From Glandiceps talaboti (lineage: Eukaryota; Hemichordata; Enteropneusta; Spengelidae), in assembly GCF_964340395.1 (NCBI RefSeq), contig NC_135549.1:9145342-9209341 (forward strand): a DNA stretch of 64,000 nucleotides. Direction: 5' to 3'. Every line of letters starts with the position of its first letter. Within the stretch, counting starts at the first letter, position 1. The notes under the pieces were generated by a model. The model had not been told where the DNA came from. It saw nothing but the letters and a program-made list of their open reading frames with translations, and ran no database searches. Below, one piece after another: positions 1 through 15,000 of the stretch. Made by a program: the position numbers and the translations under genes.

Positions 1-51
1 GAATATTTGATGAGGGAATTTCAATTTCATATTATTTACATCCATTTCAAC
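1..51 (-). CDS. ALDH1L2: ALDH1L2 exon 11 (partial), start of the dehydrogenase half
   Basis: The acceptor TTATTTGCAG precedes GTTGAAATG. It encodes [17 protein letters not shown] in frame with exon 10 and matches the family's VEM.VN.....MPHQLF just before the aldehyde dehydrogenase domain. The exon runs off the left edge, so its end is not visible. Confidence 0.92.
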
Positions 52-3000
52 CTGCAAATAAAATAAACAAAATGATAAGAACATAAATCACATGGGATTG
101 AATGATGGGTCTGTGGGAGTCTAGATTTAAAGGGGAACACCACTCCAGGAAATAGAGACATTTTCATAAACCATGGGTGCTGGAGAGTCATTTCATGATT
201 TTACATCACCTATAATTACTTGTGATTTCAGAAAAATGTCAAGTTGATCTTGTGCATTTACAATGTATCTTTGCTATGGGCTATTGCATCATGGGAGATA
301 GCAGAAATAATATATTCATGTTACACAATGAATATTCATGAAATATTTTACACTCAAGGGTATAGGCTCTCAGGATCATGGAGATTCAGTGTGGAACTTG
401 AATACATTTTTTCTGCGTACTCCCATGATGCAATAGCACATAGCAAAGATGTCCTATAAAATCACAAGATCAACTTGATGCTTCCCTGAAATTGGACGTA
501 ATTGTAGTTGATGTAACCTCATGAAACGACTCTCTAGAACCCATAGTTTATGAAATTGTCTCTTTTTCCTGGAGTGGTGTTCCCCTTTAATATCTGATTG
601 CAAAGTTACCACTTACCATAGATCATAGATTCAAGTTACTTATCATCTATTTAAACATTACATCTCACAGTTAACATTTTGTCAGTCAGTGGAATAACTC
701 ATGCTATTACCACTTCAGTTGTACCACTACAAACTACATGAGAATTAAAGACAAGAGTGTCTACAACTACTTACAGCATCATACGTGAATTCTGCATCAC
801 CTTCTCCTCTACCTTTACGTACTACTAGCTGTGTAAAGTCTTCTAATGTTGTAGCCATATACACATCTTCATTTTGTAATTCAATACCATTACACTTTTG
901 TTTGACTTCTTCAACAAGTCTGATAAACAAAGAGGAAAGAAGATCATAAATTCCGGTATAACAATTTGACACAAGCCTTATAGATAGAGAAAAGAGCTAA
1001 CCAGCATGATTGTAGAACAGAGGACTAACTGTACAATGGATGTATGTTTATATTCATGCTATAGGGAGTTAGGGTTATGGTTAGGTCATGGATAGGAATA
1101 TAGTTAGATCCACTAACATAAAGCTGATTTGTATGGCCACATGGTGTATTACACTTGCTTTAGGTAAGCTTAGAATTATCAAGTTGTTTGTAAGTGTCTT
1201 TACAGGTTCATATACACAGTCACCTTATCATGTGGTTAACAGCATTATTTCAACATTTCTAGGAACCTCATGCAAAGATAGACACTGTTCTACCACTAGT
1301 ACAAGATTCATAGACAAATCTCAAATTTAACCATGGCAATCACATTTCCTTGTACATGGGATCAGAACCACTAGTAATATTGAGGTAAACCAAGATGCAT
1401 CCCCATTAAATTTCAGCCCAATCTGTTCAGTAGTTTTGGAATTAAAGATTTTTGACCAAAAAGACGCATTTTTAGCCCTGATTTGCATATTACTGATGGA
1501 ATCATCATGTCATGAACAAATTTTAATTTACACACCCCTAAGAATGTTCCCACCAAATTTCAGACCAATTTGCCCAGATTGTGTGGTTCCGATTTATATG
1601 CTCAAATTTTAAATATGTGGGGTAGGTAGCTTTTTTATTTTATTTAATTTCATTTATTTTTTTCATGTGTGAGTGTCTAGTTCAGGTTTTCCATTGTTTT
1701 CCAAATGGTCTCTGTGTTATCTATTTCTTACATTCAGATGTACAGCTATTACAGATAGGAAGAACAGTTTTATATTGTCTTTTTAAGTTGAACTCAGTTT
1801 CCACATCCAATATTTCTTGTAAGACTTCACAATATTGTGATTTTAATATTTTTTTCTTGAATATGTAAAATAAAGTTTAGGGTCAGCAGTAAAATACTAG
1901 GTGGAGTAGGGTAACCGGAACTAAACAATCAATATTTTTACACCTTACGATAAAATATTAATAACTACCTGGCAGTCATATACACAATATCTAATCTTTT
2001 TATCACGTAACCCTAGAGACACACACTCTTCTGATCCTAACCAATATATTATATGAATACCTGCCAACCCCTAAAGACACTCTCTAGTTTTATCCCAACA
2101 AATACCTTTTCACCAATTCATATGCCAGGCAAATCCTTAGCTTATCTTTACAAAATTTGACAAAAAAACAACATCAAAATTTCATACTAACCCATGTATT
2201 TATCAATTTATCCCCTAGCTAATCTGTAAATGTTCAAGATATCACACAGTGATATAAATACACTGCAACAGTCACCAAAACAAACCTCTATCCGCCTTTT
2301 TTGTAATTTATACATTCCAGTAGAGAGAGTGAAATGTACAACATAAACTCATTACAATTTTTATTAATAGTATACATGTAACTATACGAAAAATTTAATA
2401 CCATCATTATCATTATTATAGGCTTTTTAAAAAGCTCTATCAAACTTATCAGACCTTTCCTACAGACTACAGTAAGCTTTCCATCCAAATAGATTCCACT
2501 ATGTCATCATTCAACTAATTAATTGAATTAATATAAGTCATACATCAACAAAACAAACCATTACAAATGTGTTCCTACCTTGCGACGTCCATGGAGCCAG
2601 CTCCCATTTTAAAGAAATCTGTTGATCCGTCAATATTTTCATTACTAAGAATACCAGCCCATATTGCCTAGAGTTAAAATAGCAGTCATGTCAAAACTTG
2701 AATTTAAAGAATATTTATGGTTTCATTTAAGAGCAATGTATGTCAGAAGGAAAACAGATGTGACACATATCAAACTCTTTATATAAGGTACATAGATAAA
2801 TATACATTATATTCATTATCATAGGAATACACCTTGCTTTATATATTACTTCCTGTATATGGGGTCATTGTGAACAATAGATGGACATATTATGCCATTA
2901 TACAGGCTGTAATATTTCAGAAGTATCTCTAAATATTATTTCCAGACATCCACTTCCTTCAGTCTAGAGGTTATCCATGGCTTTGAATCCTTTGGGATTG

Positions 3001-6000
3001 AAAACCACAGATAGACTAGACTATACTGTTCTGTTGTCGTGCCTTCTGGCAGTTATACCTTATAATGTGACTGTGAAACAACTATGGGATCGGAGATTGT
3101 AATTGTAAACAACATCCTGTTATAAAAGGATCTTGGTGAAACATTCACACAATTGCATGTTACACAGACAACAATGATGAAATGTCTGTACTGCAAAAGA
3201 CAAATGTTGTATATCCTTATAAATTAGTTATACAGAGAGTTAATTTCTTTCATTCTTCATTTGGCATGTACAATCTGGTAGTTATAAATAAAAGGCTGGC
3301 AGTGAAGTGATTGCAGGGTTAGAGTTGACTTGCAGTAGTACATAAATTATGAACAACAAACAACTGAGGATCTGGGTCAGAAGTCATAAATTATTGTACG
3401 GGCAAAAACATCATTAGACGGTTTAGAGAAAACTTTGTATATATTTGTACACAAAATAAAATGTCTTTACTAGTTTAAATATTCCATTAGAATCACTGAT
3501 ATATTATGCAAAATTTGAAGTAAACTCAAGCATTGCTGAGAATCAGATAAAACTTCCTGGACTTTAAGAGTTTTCAGTTCATGCGTGAATATACTGCATC
3601 CTGTTGGCATTTTTGTCAAACATTGACAATACCAGGATGTATTACATTAAATTCTAGTTTCTCTATCATTTCTGATCAGGTTGACATTGACAACAATACA
3701 CTTTGACTGAAACAAGTATTCCCATCATAAATTATTCATAAGTCATTAAAATAAATGATGCATAACATACAAGATAAGAATGATAGGTTTTCCAAAGATA
3801 TCATGGCTGTGAAAACTACCTTAATTGTCTCTGCCATAGCTTCCTCTTCAGGCGTGAGTTCAACTTTAGCGACAGCTTCATCAGCCTGGCCATATCTACT
3901 AGCTTGGATCATCTTACCATCTCCTAAGAGCAGTGTTTTAACATTGAGCTATTGGATGAAGACAAAACACAGTTATACACACTCAGTTGAAATTACACAT
4001 CACAGATTGTATGAAATTTCTGAATCATCGCATCAGTGTGATAAGGTTGTATCTGCTATACAATATAGCAGATACGACATTATTGCATTAACACGACGAA
4101 CTGTAGTTTCATATTTTTTATATCTGTCTTTGAAATGATATTTGTTTGTTTTCAGTTTCACTTTCATTCTTACATCACACATTAATATTTTACCAATGCT
4201 GTAATCATTACAAGTCTTTTATATTCCAGAACTGATGAAGAAGAAAGGGCTGTAGCTTGGTATTCACTTTTATGCCGTATTTCAAATTATGTTTATCATA
4301 TCAGAAGGATTACTCTTTAACAATGTAATAACTTTATCCCACAAATAAGAGTGTCTTACAGGAAGATTTTGATTTTAGTAGAAAGTAGGAAATGATGAAG
4401 AAGAAAGGCTTATAGTTTGGTATTCATTTTATGTCATATTTCAAATTAAACTGATTTCATATTACAGGAAAGAACATAACATTATCAGAGGGAAAACAAA
4501 TTGTTTGTAGCATGTTATTCAACAATTCAAATATTGCTATTAGTAGGAAATTAATTATTCTTATTTTATTGGCGTGTTCTGCAAACATTTATTGGCAAAC
4601 TACACAACTTCATATGATATTGTATATATTCTGTCTATATTATGTCTATCTATTGATAATATAGCCCAAGCTGGCTGAGTAAAATTTGCCAGGTGGGTAT
4701 ACATCACAGCATAGATTCTAACTACCACCTATTGTCACTTCTCTCTCTTTTTGGTTTGATTTCTAAATGGGCGTGGGTTAGCAAAATTTGACCTTCAAAA
4801 AAACTGTTTGCTTTACTTGCAATACTCAATAACACAGATAGCTTGTATACAGATAACAAGCGAGTCTTTTGAAAAGGGAACTTTTTATTAGTCTTTTCAT
4901 TGTAACACCCAATGTTTGGATTGGGTAAAACCTTTTGTAACACCCATTGTACATAGTCTGGATAGGGTAAGTACTTTCTAACACATATATGTGTACTTCT
5001 CCAACTTACTTTGTGAGAATCTAGAGAGACATGATATGATGTCATCCTATTGTAAATACACCCCTGATGATGTTGATGAGAAAATGTGGCAAAAATTTTG
5101 GGTTAAGTTGAAATTGACTCTATCATGTTTACTCCTACTGATCTTACATTCATGCAGCATACATGCGTATGTATAAAAATGCTGGCAGAAGACCAAGAAA
5201 AGGAATTTGAAGAATTGCAGGAAATAGTGCAATGTGCAACTATGCGATAACTGTATTAAATTGACACTTTTAAACTGAGACCCCATTTTAAGCTAAAGCC
5301 AATGTACAAAATAAACGCACAACATTTTTTTAGGAGACCTTTCCTCTTCATTGTCTATGGGAGAATTTCAACACCAAAGCATGATAAAGGTACCACCTCA
5401 GTATGCAGACACAGGCTTACTACGCTTAGTAACAAACTGACAATTCAAACTTTGGTCGCCAAAATAGTATGCCCTATTAGATTATATATGAAAACCTGGA
5501 GAGTGTTAGTTGGTAAAGATAGTGTTTACTTTTTGTAAGGATGTTTTATAACTATAAAAGATATAAAATTACAGAGTATTCCATCTCTTTTAAATGATAT
5601 CTTTCAATGGAATGATATATTTGATAATAATCGATTTAGTCAGAAGTAAATACTTTACACTCAGATATTTTAAATTATTTCATTTTGGAATCAACAAAAT
5701 CAGAATTATAAATGGGATTAAATTATAGAATTTTGTAAGCCTACCTTCTTTCCATCATTGCCATATAAAACCAGACCATCCTTGTGGACAATTCCAGGTT
5801 TACTCATTCCAGGGATTTCTAACTGCGTGCCGTCTGGATCAGATCCATCAAGTAATGTTGATCCATAAAATGTCACTTGCTGTAGACAAACAAGAATCAA
5901 TTCATAATATAACATCTGATAACAATGTCCTTTTTGTGAATCGCGAGACAGACAGAAAACACAACATTTAAAGAAACCAGAGAATATGTTTATTGTGCGA

Positions 6001-9000
6001 TTCAAATGAAGTCGAAGATAAACATAATTTTTTTATTAGTATGTTCATTTTTCAATAACCATAGGGAAAAATATATTTCTAGATTTTACTTTGATCCTCC
6101 GTCTGTACAGAACTATGTCGATTTACTTTCTTCAAACAAAGTAGATACACTACAATGTCTTGCAGTATTCTTATTTCATGCCATGAAACTGCGTAAAGAA
6201 GTTAACGGTGTTATGTAACAGTTTCATTGCCTTTTCAATACTGCTTTACTGTAATATTGGTATATTGCATCTATGGGCAGATGGCCTCCGAATACGGAAT
6301 AAATAGACCATTCTTAAAAATGAATCGAGATTCAGTTTCTAGTTTTAGCTTGATTGAAACATTCATCTAAATCGAAACACTTGAGATGTCATCTTTATCT
6401 TGTTGAAAGGCTAAACTCCAATGAGAATTATGTCCATAATTAACAACTGTGTCCTAGATTAATTTCTATTCTGAAATAGCTCGTTTGCATTCTTTTGAGA
6501 TTCACTTCACTGACAAACTGTTGTTGGAGACATGTTTACAGGTAATACATTCATAGGTTTGTGTGACAACTAGACATTCCAAACAAAATAAATGTGTCAA
6601 CAGTGACAAAGTAACAAGTGTAGGTATAGCTAATGTGGTTGTTGTGTGAAATAGGTGACAACAGCTCATAAATTGGCAAAACTTTACACTTTCTTTTTAA
6701 CAGGATACATATTAAATCTAGTTCACACCATTGACTTTTCATTAAAATACACAATTACCTGACACTGCTCTATTTATGCTCAGAACAAGCTGATAAACTG
6801 AGGCTTTGCTCAGAAATTGTACAGCATATACAAATTCCAGCACCATAGTTATGTGGTACTGGTACGCACAGAGTACAAATTGAATGATAAACTAAATCAT
6901 TGATATAAGTTAGTACTATGTCTGTCTAATCAAGGCTTTGTAGATTTAGTAATGACATCAATTGATAACTTATTCTTCAACAGGTTAAAGTTGCAGATGA
7001 CCAAACAAGATTTGAAAATTAGGACACAATTTGTTTACATTTTTTTTTATCTACAACTAAACTCAACTAAGGGCACAGAATTTTGTCATATTTTCCATGT
7101 TATAACAATTTATGTCATGAATATTGTGACCATTTCTAGAACTTTGATTAGTAACTTATTATTACGTGTGATAAAATGTAATTCCAATTCAAGGAATGTC
7201 TAACAACAAATCAGAATTTCTTACTTGTCCATCTATAGTACTCCATGCACCTGGCTGTTTGTCATTACCACGGATAAAGTTATGGAGTTCTTCTGCTGAT
7301 TTTCCCCATTGCATCTTGTCAAGAAGAAAACAACAAATTGGTTAACGTATTTATAGACAAAAATTTATATCAATTTACAAAATAAATGGTTCCTTTAGTA
7401 AGAAGTAGCATATTTCTTGGCTATATTCATGGCAATAGTACATGGCAATAGTTTGTTCATGTTTTAAATATAGTTGAAACACTCTAATAATAGTACATGT
7501 ATTTCAACAACAAATTACGATAATAGCCTCTACACAATAAGAATACTTTTAATTTGAATTGGTATGTTTGTTTTGATAAATGACATTCAGAAGAAGATGG
7601 GACCTTTCAACACATACACTAATTGAGGAGAAGAATGAGAAAATACATGGATATTCAATAGAATAAGTAATGACTGAGTAATGTGAATAATAAGAATTTG
7701 TATGTTTAACTACTCTGTACCTAACTATACTTGAAAGAAGTGACAACTACTTACCTCTGCAACTGCTTTCTTTTTCCATATTTTGTCATATGTAGCTCCT
7801 TCTTCTGGCTGTGCAATTCGGGGTGCCTTGCCTTCAGAAATCAAGTCAACTGCTTCACCCTGTTACAGTTTGAGATGGAAAATATAAATTGTTCTTCTGA
7901 AAATCACCGAATATTCACATCTTAAATTGCCCATGCCATTGGAGTGCAATGTTTTTGACTCGTTGGAAAAGCCATACAATCAATACATAAACACAACGAA
8001 GCAGTCAACAAATGTATTTAACACAGAACATTGTACTTTTTCGACATTAATGTTGTCTTTTTTTTGTCGTATGCCATAGGTTGAAGAAAAGTTGACTTCT
8101 TTTGAATTTCACATGAGATAAACTCCCAAGAAGATATTCTCTAGAGTTAATCTACCTTGACTCGGTTAACATTCTGTTAAAAGTACAGAATGCTACAGTA
8201 AATTTATAGCATTGTTCCATGGTGATTAGAAACTAGGTTACATTCATATTTGAATACGCTATGTATAGAATCAATACCAGGAATGGTAAAAAGCAAGTCT
8301 TTTACTAGAACCATTTTAAAGAGCTACTAAATTGGAAAAACAGCTGACTTTAAAAACAAGGATTATGTAAAAAAAATTATCTTGAAATCACAGGTAATTT
8401 GTATCTTCAGATTCATTTCATTCAAGTTCCAGAACTGAATTGTCCAGAGACGCAATTCTATGCTTCCCTATAAATTGTAAATTTAACTCCATCAGGAAGG
8501 GAAAATGTATCTGATTCATTTGCAAAACAAAAGATGATGATGAGAACTGATGTGGTGAACTTACCATTGCTTTGATACCTTCAGGGTATAAGAATCTGTT
8601 GTACAATGTGTCTACTGTGTCATTAGGGTCTATGTCAACTTCTTTTTGTAATAAAATAGGACCTGTGTCTAAACCATCATCTGCCCAGAAAATTGTAAAA
8701 CCTCCTTTCTTGTCGCCACACATCAGGGTCCTTCAAAAAAGATTGGGGGGAAAACAGAACGGAAGAAATTATTTCTGATTTCAAAATAATAGGGTTGGCA
8801 AGTCAAAGTGGAATAAGATGTAATCTCTTCATAGCAGGGAAACACGATATCAGTTTGTTATGTTATAGCCAAATTTTTATGCCAAAAGAATGCACAGAAT
8901 TCAAAGGACGTCATCTTGATTTTTCAAGGATTTCTGATCTGCATATGTATCAACTCACAAACATTGTATACACTACAGAACCATATATGAGCAGATGCTG

Positions 9001-12000
9001 GGAGGACATGACATATTTTAATCATAATAATGTTCTTCATTTATTATGCAAATATAGCAGTGTAAATGTAAATTGCTATCTCTTCATTATATTTTTCAAA
9101 CTCTGTACAGAGAAGTTTACTGTAACAAATTTTCGCAATATGTTTAAGCGCATACACTTTCACTTTCGCATATACTGACATAAAGTATATATACTGACTA
9201 ACGTGATATGGTCTTACTTTGCCAAGTACACACATTTTGTACTGTATTAAACCTGACGCTATCATCATTTATCTATCTCAGGAATATTGACTAGAATTGC
9301 ATTGGAGAAGGAAATTTGATATCAAGCATGTGTATTAAACATATGGTAGTAACTAGATAGTTCAATTTGTTTGAGGTCTTTCTGTTAAAACCCTACTTTT
9401 AACATTAAAACAGTACACAATATATCTTGACTTGGCATGTAGTAATTTATATGTTAATATAAGAGACTTTAGTGGCTATCAAAGCCAATATAAACTTCTT
9501 CTATACTATGACAATGCATGGCATATTTTGTGTATTATCCCACTGAAGAATTTTTAATTTTTGAAATTCTTCACTACAAAATATGTAAATAATTTTGAGC
9601 AAAAATTGTGTGTCTAAAATTATTAGTTTATTTTCTGTCATTATTTTATATAAAACTATCATCAGTTCCTCTTTAGAAGCAAATAAGGCTTTAGAATTTT
9701 GTCAGGTCAAAAACGATTTATGATGGTATAATTACATCTATTAATTCTTTTATACTAATTAAAAGGGTTATAATTCTTTACATGTCAATTAGAAGATTAG
9801 TCTGAAATATTGACCCAACCAAGCTTAATTTTATCCAAAGAATTAATTACCAAATGGGTTATTTTAATTAATGAAAATCATCCTCTTGAGTGGATGACAA
9901 TTAAATTACCTTGTAATTGGATTTGAAATTGTCCACATGGTATCATCAAAATGAAATGACAATGCAATGTCTAATTTTACTCTCATAAGTCAAGCCATAT
10001 GGTACAGCTGTTGTTTGATTTACTATTTGAGATAGTACCAGAAGTACCATCTTCATCAAATGAGTAGTAGAGTTGTAAATAATTCCACTACAGATCAATG
10101 TTTGAACTCAATCAACATAGTTTTGTCACTGAAGTTCAACTGACTATGTCCTCAAACATCTGTCTACCACATAATCATCATGCCAAATTTAGTCAGTGCT
10201 TTTGTTGAGGTTCAGTAAGTAAAATCTACCCACACTCATTTGGTTGGTTGTAATAAAAAAGTAACCTGCAAAAGTTCATGTTACACACATCTACATAAAA
10301 AGATCAATTATGGAATCCTCAGCCCCCCCCCCCACTTTCTTCTGTCTATCTGTCTCTTTTACACTGTAGTATAATTATAAAATCATTCCATCTACTTCGA
10401 ATGCCGCGATTAATATAATTTTTGTTTCTCAAATATCAAGATTAGTTCTTTTACCATGTTACTTTTCATCTAATAGTAATATTGCTACTATCAGGATATC
10501 TGAATTATACTAGGAGAGTTGATCAACTAGCTCTGTTTCTCCACTCTCAATATTATGACGTCAAGACATTGTACATAGTTATATATGTGATCACTATTAT
10601 ACAAAGTACTTTTTCTCTGAATAGCACACAACTACACATCAACTGCATTATAACTGTTTATTCTATATACTACAATGCATGTATTCATATGCCTTTCAAT
10701 CCAAACTTGTATCACAAAATTGCTTTAGGGTATGTTATTATTCTCATCATAAAAGAAATCGTCATTTACAAATGACTACTTCTGTAATTTCTTGTAATAG
10801 CGCTAAAGAAATGAGTGTGGCATTCTTCATTAAACACTAACAATGTTCACCACAAAAAACAATGTAAGCACTTGCTTTTAAACTTTTCAAAATAGACAGA
10901 GCTCTATGCTTTTACAGTTACAATGTTGTAGACTCTGATCAGGAAGCCCTAGAATACACGGCAATTTGAATGAATAGTGGTTGCTGCTAGTTACTAGATT
11001 TCTAAGCTTTGGATTTCATAGATCTAATGTACTCAATCATTTGAGTGTTAATAACAATATGCAACTACTTTACTTCCGAAATCAAAAAGTTATTGTCAAT
11101 TTCCCTTCCATACAGTTATCGTTACACAGTAAAAGATGAGCAGAATAATGTATGGGTATGTCTTACAGGTAATCTACCGTCAAGTGTCTATTCACTACTT
11201 ATTTCCATCATTCTGTATCTCTTCATATGTCAACATAAAGATGATTTCCTTGATTTGTATGACCACATCAATACATCACTTGGTAAATTGTCAGTTTGTC
11301 TTTCTCATTTGATATCAGAACATAACTACCTCTTTCTATTTTTAGGACTGTTCAATCGATATACGCTTTCAAGATGTCAGTATTTAAAATGTTTTCAATG
11401 CATGCATTTTCATCTCTGTTACTTAAACACTCACCAATTGATGGCTGAGGCACCACGATGTCTTGGTAAAATTGAAGGATGATAAATGATAGAGCCATGT
11501 TTTGGATGGTCGATTACGCTCATTGGAATGAATTGACTACAAAATGGAAGTACGTTGAGCTCGGCACCACACTCTTTGTATTCTGCTACAACGTCAGGGA
11601 TTTCTTGTCCTTTAACACGCCACCTTGGGTATTTATACACTTTGACGCCATCGCTGTGTGCTGCTACAGCTGTTACAGATGGAAATGCAATCATATAATT
11701 TCAGTCAGTTGTATTCTAACGGATTATAGTGAATTCAATAAAACTATTTATACATGTATGTACCTGATTTCGTAGCAGAAATTCTGAAAGGTAGGATGAC
11801 TAGAATGTCAAAACAGCTGCAATAAAACACATGAAGGGTGTTTTCAGACCACAAACTCAAAAACGAATAATTTGTTTTGATGACTGACGTGTCAGATATA
11901 TGAATGACAACTTCAAAATCTAGTCTTGTAACCTTACAGTAAAATTTAATATTCCTAATTTTTTAGCATTTGAGACAGAAAGCTGGCTTTAGAATGAATA

Positions 12001-15000
12001 TTCAAACAGACACATACATGTCTGCAAACTTCATATTACACTCTTTTTAATAGGTTCATGATTATCATAACAGATTCAATAATTCCTGTCCTGGGATGAA
12101 AACTGGCAATGTTAAAATAATTCCTGTCCTGGGATGATTTCTTTGTGAAAAATGACAATGTTAAAAATATCAACAGATATTTTATATGCATGTACAATGT
12201 AGGCGATTGCTAACTGTTCAGCTACCTCCATAAAGTCAGTTTGGTTCATTAAATGTAGTCGTTACCATTAAAACAAAAGACAGCAGAAATGTATGTGATC
12301 TGTCATTCACTACATGTAGGTATCATCTACACGTACCATTTCATAATTTGACTATATGTATATTATACAAATGTGATAAGCTGTTGTTCTAATGATGTAA
12401 ATATTCAGTGGTAGCCTGAGGTATAGCAATAGCATATCAGCTTGTCCTTGAAAAGCATATATTACAATGTACATACATATATAAATTGTACTTTCTAATG
12501 AGCTAATGTTTTCTGATGAGGGTAATGAGTTGGTAAACTTAATAGCATTTCTCAGGGGCAGTATTTTTTATGCTGATGAATCATAGAAAAAAACAAACAT
12601 TTTCACCAACCCTGCAGCATGCAGTCTCTTTAAAATAGCATAAACAAAAATTGGCAAATCTGGCATAGAGATGACCTGTGGTAGACTGGAGTGAAGCATC
12701 ATGAGGAAGTACAATTTGTGATCACTCATACACGGATATGGGTCTGAAGTTGATATCAAAATTGTTTGGGCAAGTTTTATAATGTATGAAGCTCCTAACA
12801 TACCCATAATGCCTCAATCACCACAGAATACAACAGCTCTTTTTTGAGAATTTTAGAAGGGTTTGTAAAAGTTGGCTATCTATCTAGGAAGTGCTGGAAG
12901 ACAAACTAAACCTTATATTTGTTCTCCTACCAAAATACTTCAACGCAAGGAACAGTATCTTTGCATACAAAAAACCCCACCCCAAAGGCCCTTGTCTATC
13001 TACTGAACTGATTTGGGGTCTTTATTAATAGAGCTCTTACAAAACCACTGCTGTTTTTGTGTTTGGAGGAATAAGGATGATTGTAATGTTGATTGTTTGT
13101 CTAAATTTCAGATGTTATCTAACTCTCCTAGTCTCCTATTGGTAGTCCATGATTACCCATTCATCCTTTCAGATTATTCAACACTCCATGATGTACATTG
13201 TGTATTCTATTACTGTCTGTACAATGTCATCACAGTAAGGGTTGCTTGTAGCATCTCAAACATCTTACATATTTGAAGTTGACCTATCATGACACAGGTC
13301 AGTTTGCCTACATTTTATCAACAGCTCTTGTTTCCAAGAAAATCTTGTGTCAAGTTATTTTCACTTTCAAGTGAACACATTTATGATACTAATGAACCAA
13401 CTGTTCCAAAATACAATTGTTTCAAACCCCAAAACAAGTCAGAACAAGGTGAATTAAAATCAAAAACGTTTCAAGAATTTGTTGGAAATCCACAATGACG
13501 AAAACTAGTTGGTCTAGTTCCTATACAGTATCATTACGATTGCAACCAGACTAAAAACTAGTACGGTACTAGTAGACTCTGGCAATTTGTATGTACTATG
13601 GGGCTAGGTACATGGTACATCCACACAATATTAACAAGGTCAATAATATACAGTAACATGTAAATACAGTATACTACAGCAAACAACTCTTCCTTTTTGT
13701 AACATCATCATTTACATAATCTGAATGGCTGTGTTAATGCAAACAACATACACTATGACTGAGAAGTTATACTCAGACTGGACTTTACAAATCAAGATAT
13801 TTTGATGAGATATAAACTGTATGTAAATCTGCTACCAAGAAATACAGTCACTAGGTATGTGAGTAGGGCATAGTTGAAGTCCACCAGTGTAAAGCTCTAG
13901 GCTAGATTCACAAGGGCAAAATTCTCTTTTTAAGTCTTACTACATGTAAATCACATATGAAGGTTTATTGAGTACACTTAAATTTGTCAAGTCATCTAGC
14001 TTAGTAGTGGCCTTACTCTGAGATTGACAGGTATAAAAGCAAAGGTCAAATTCCTTGGATTAATTTGGTAATGTTATATAACTTTTTCAACCAGATCTCT
14101 CTACACTGTATGTCACATAAACTGCATGATGCAATACAAACAGGGTATCTATTCTTAGCCCTGGTACTAATGAAATGAGCTCTTAGAGTCTTACATATAA
14201 AAAAAAACCATGTATGTCAGGTTTGAATACATTAGTTGTTAACTAGTTTAACAACACACCTATGGCTAAAAATACTTGACTTTGGTTGGCTGACATTCAC
14301 AACAGACAGCCTGAAAGGTTATCAACATTAAGATGAATGTGGGTTCAGTACCTGACCTACCTACTATGAATTAGAAACACACAGTGCAGTGGCCTGATCA
14401 CTGTGATTAATATGCATGTGTATCCACCTATGTGGGATACATACTACCAGGGGCGACTAGACAGGCAGAGTGTGAATATAATTGAATGTGATTATTAATC
14501 ATATACTTACTATCACTGTTATTATGACAGTTTCAGATACCAGCTATTTCATTGTTTACTGTACTCTATTAAGTATTATAAATCCATCCATTCCACATAT
14601 CAAAATGTATGTGATCAGCGTTTTCTCTTTCCAATAGATACTATGATCACGTTTTATATTATAACTATGATTCTGATCATGTGAAGTTGTTGACAAATAG
14701 TTTGGGATGAACATATTGAGTATCATCACATGTATCATAGTAGAATACTAAAAACTATATCTCTAGTGACATAACTATAATATCTAGCATTACTATGATT
14801 GATATGGCAGTATTTTTTAATGAGACCTGAGCTCTGAATGCTTTTGGGTTTGTCTAGTTTGCAATGTCATCAGATTGATTTCAAAACAGTCTCATTCTCA
14901 TAGTACGGAATGATGTCCTATCTCCCAGGGCCCATAGATAGAATAGGTCATGCCTACACATGCAAGATGACTTGCATTTCAATGCCAACAGTCACGTAGA

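Larger units (their letters stand above)
2668..8564. other. ALDH1L2 introns 4-8: unremarkable non-coding DNA
   Basis: Introns 2668-3819, 3949-5744, 5880-7224, 7315-7754 and 7860-8564 are AT-rich with no gene or intact transposon that I can support. One short direct duplication is visible in intron 7: 4231-4290 and 4391-4448 share ATGAAGAAGAAAGG, TTGGTATTCA and ATTTCAAATTA. Confidence 0.6.

Noticed and set aside
4722-5045. 107-codon minus-strand open frame in ALDH1L2 intron 7
   Set aside because: No match to the family at this position and the flanking exons join without it.
8795-9178. 127-codon plus-strand open frame in ALDH1L2 intron 3
   Set aside because: No recognisable domain, intronic, and composition like the surrounding AT-rich DNA.
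11045-11482. 145-codon plus-strand open frame overlapping ALDH1L2 exon 3
   Set aside because: Partly antisense to a real exon, no known motifs; a chance frame.
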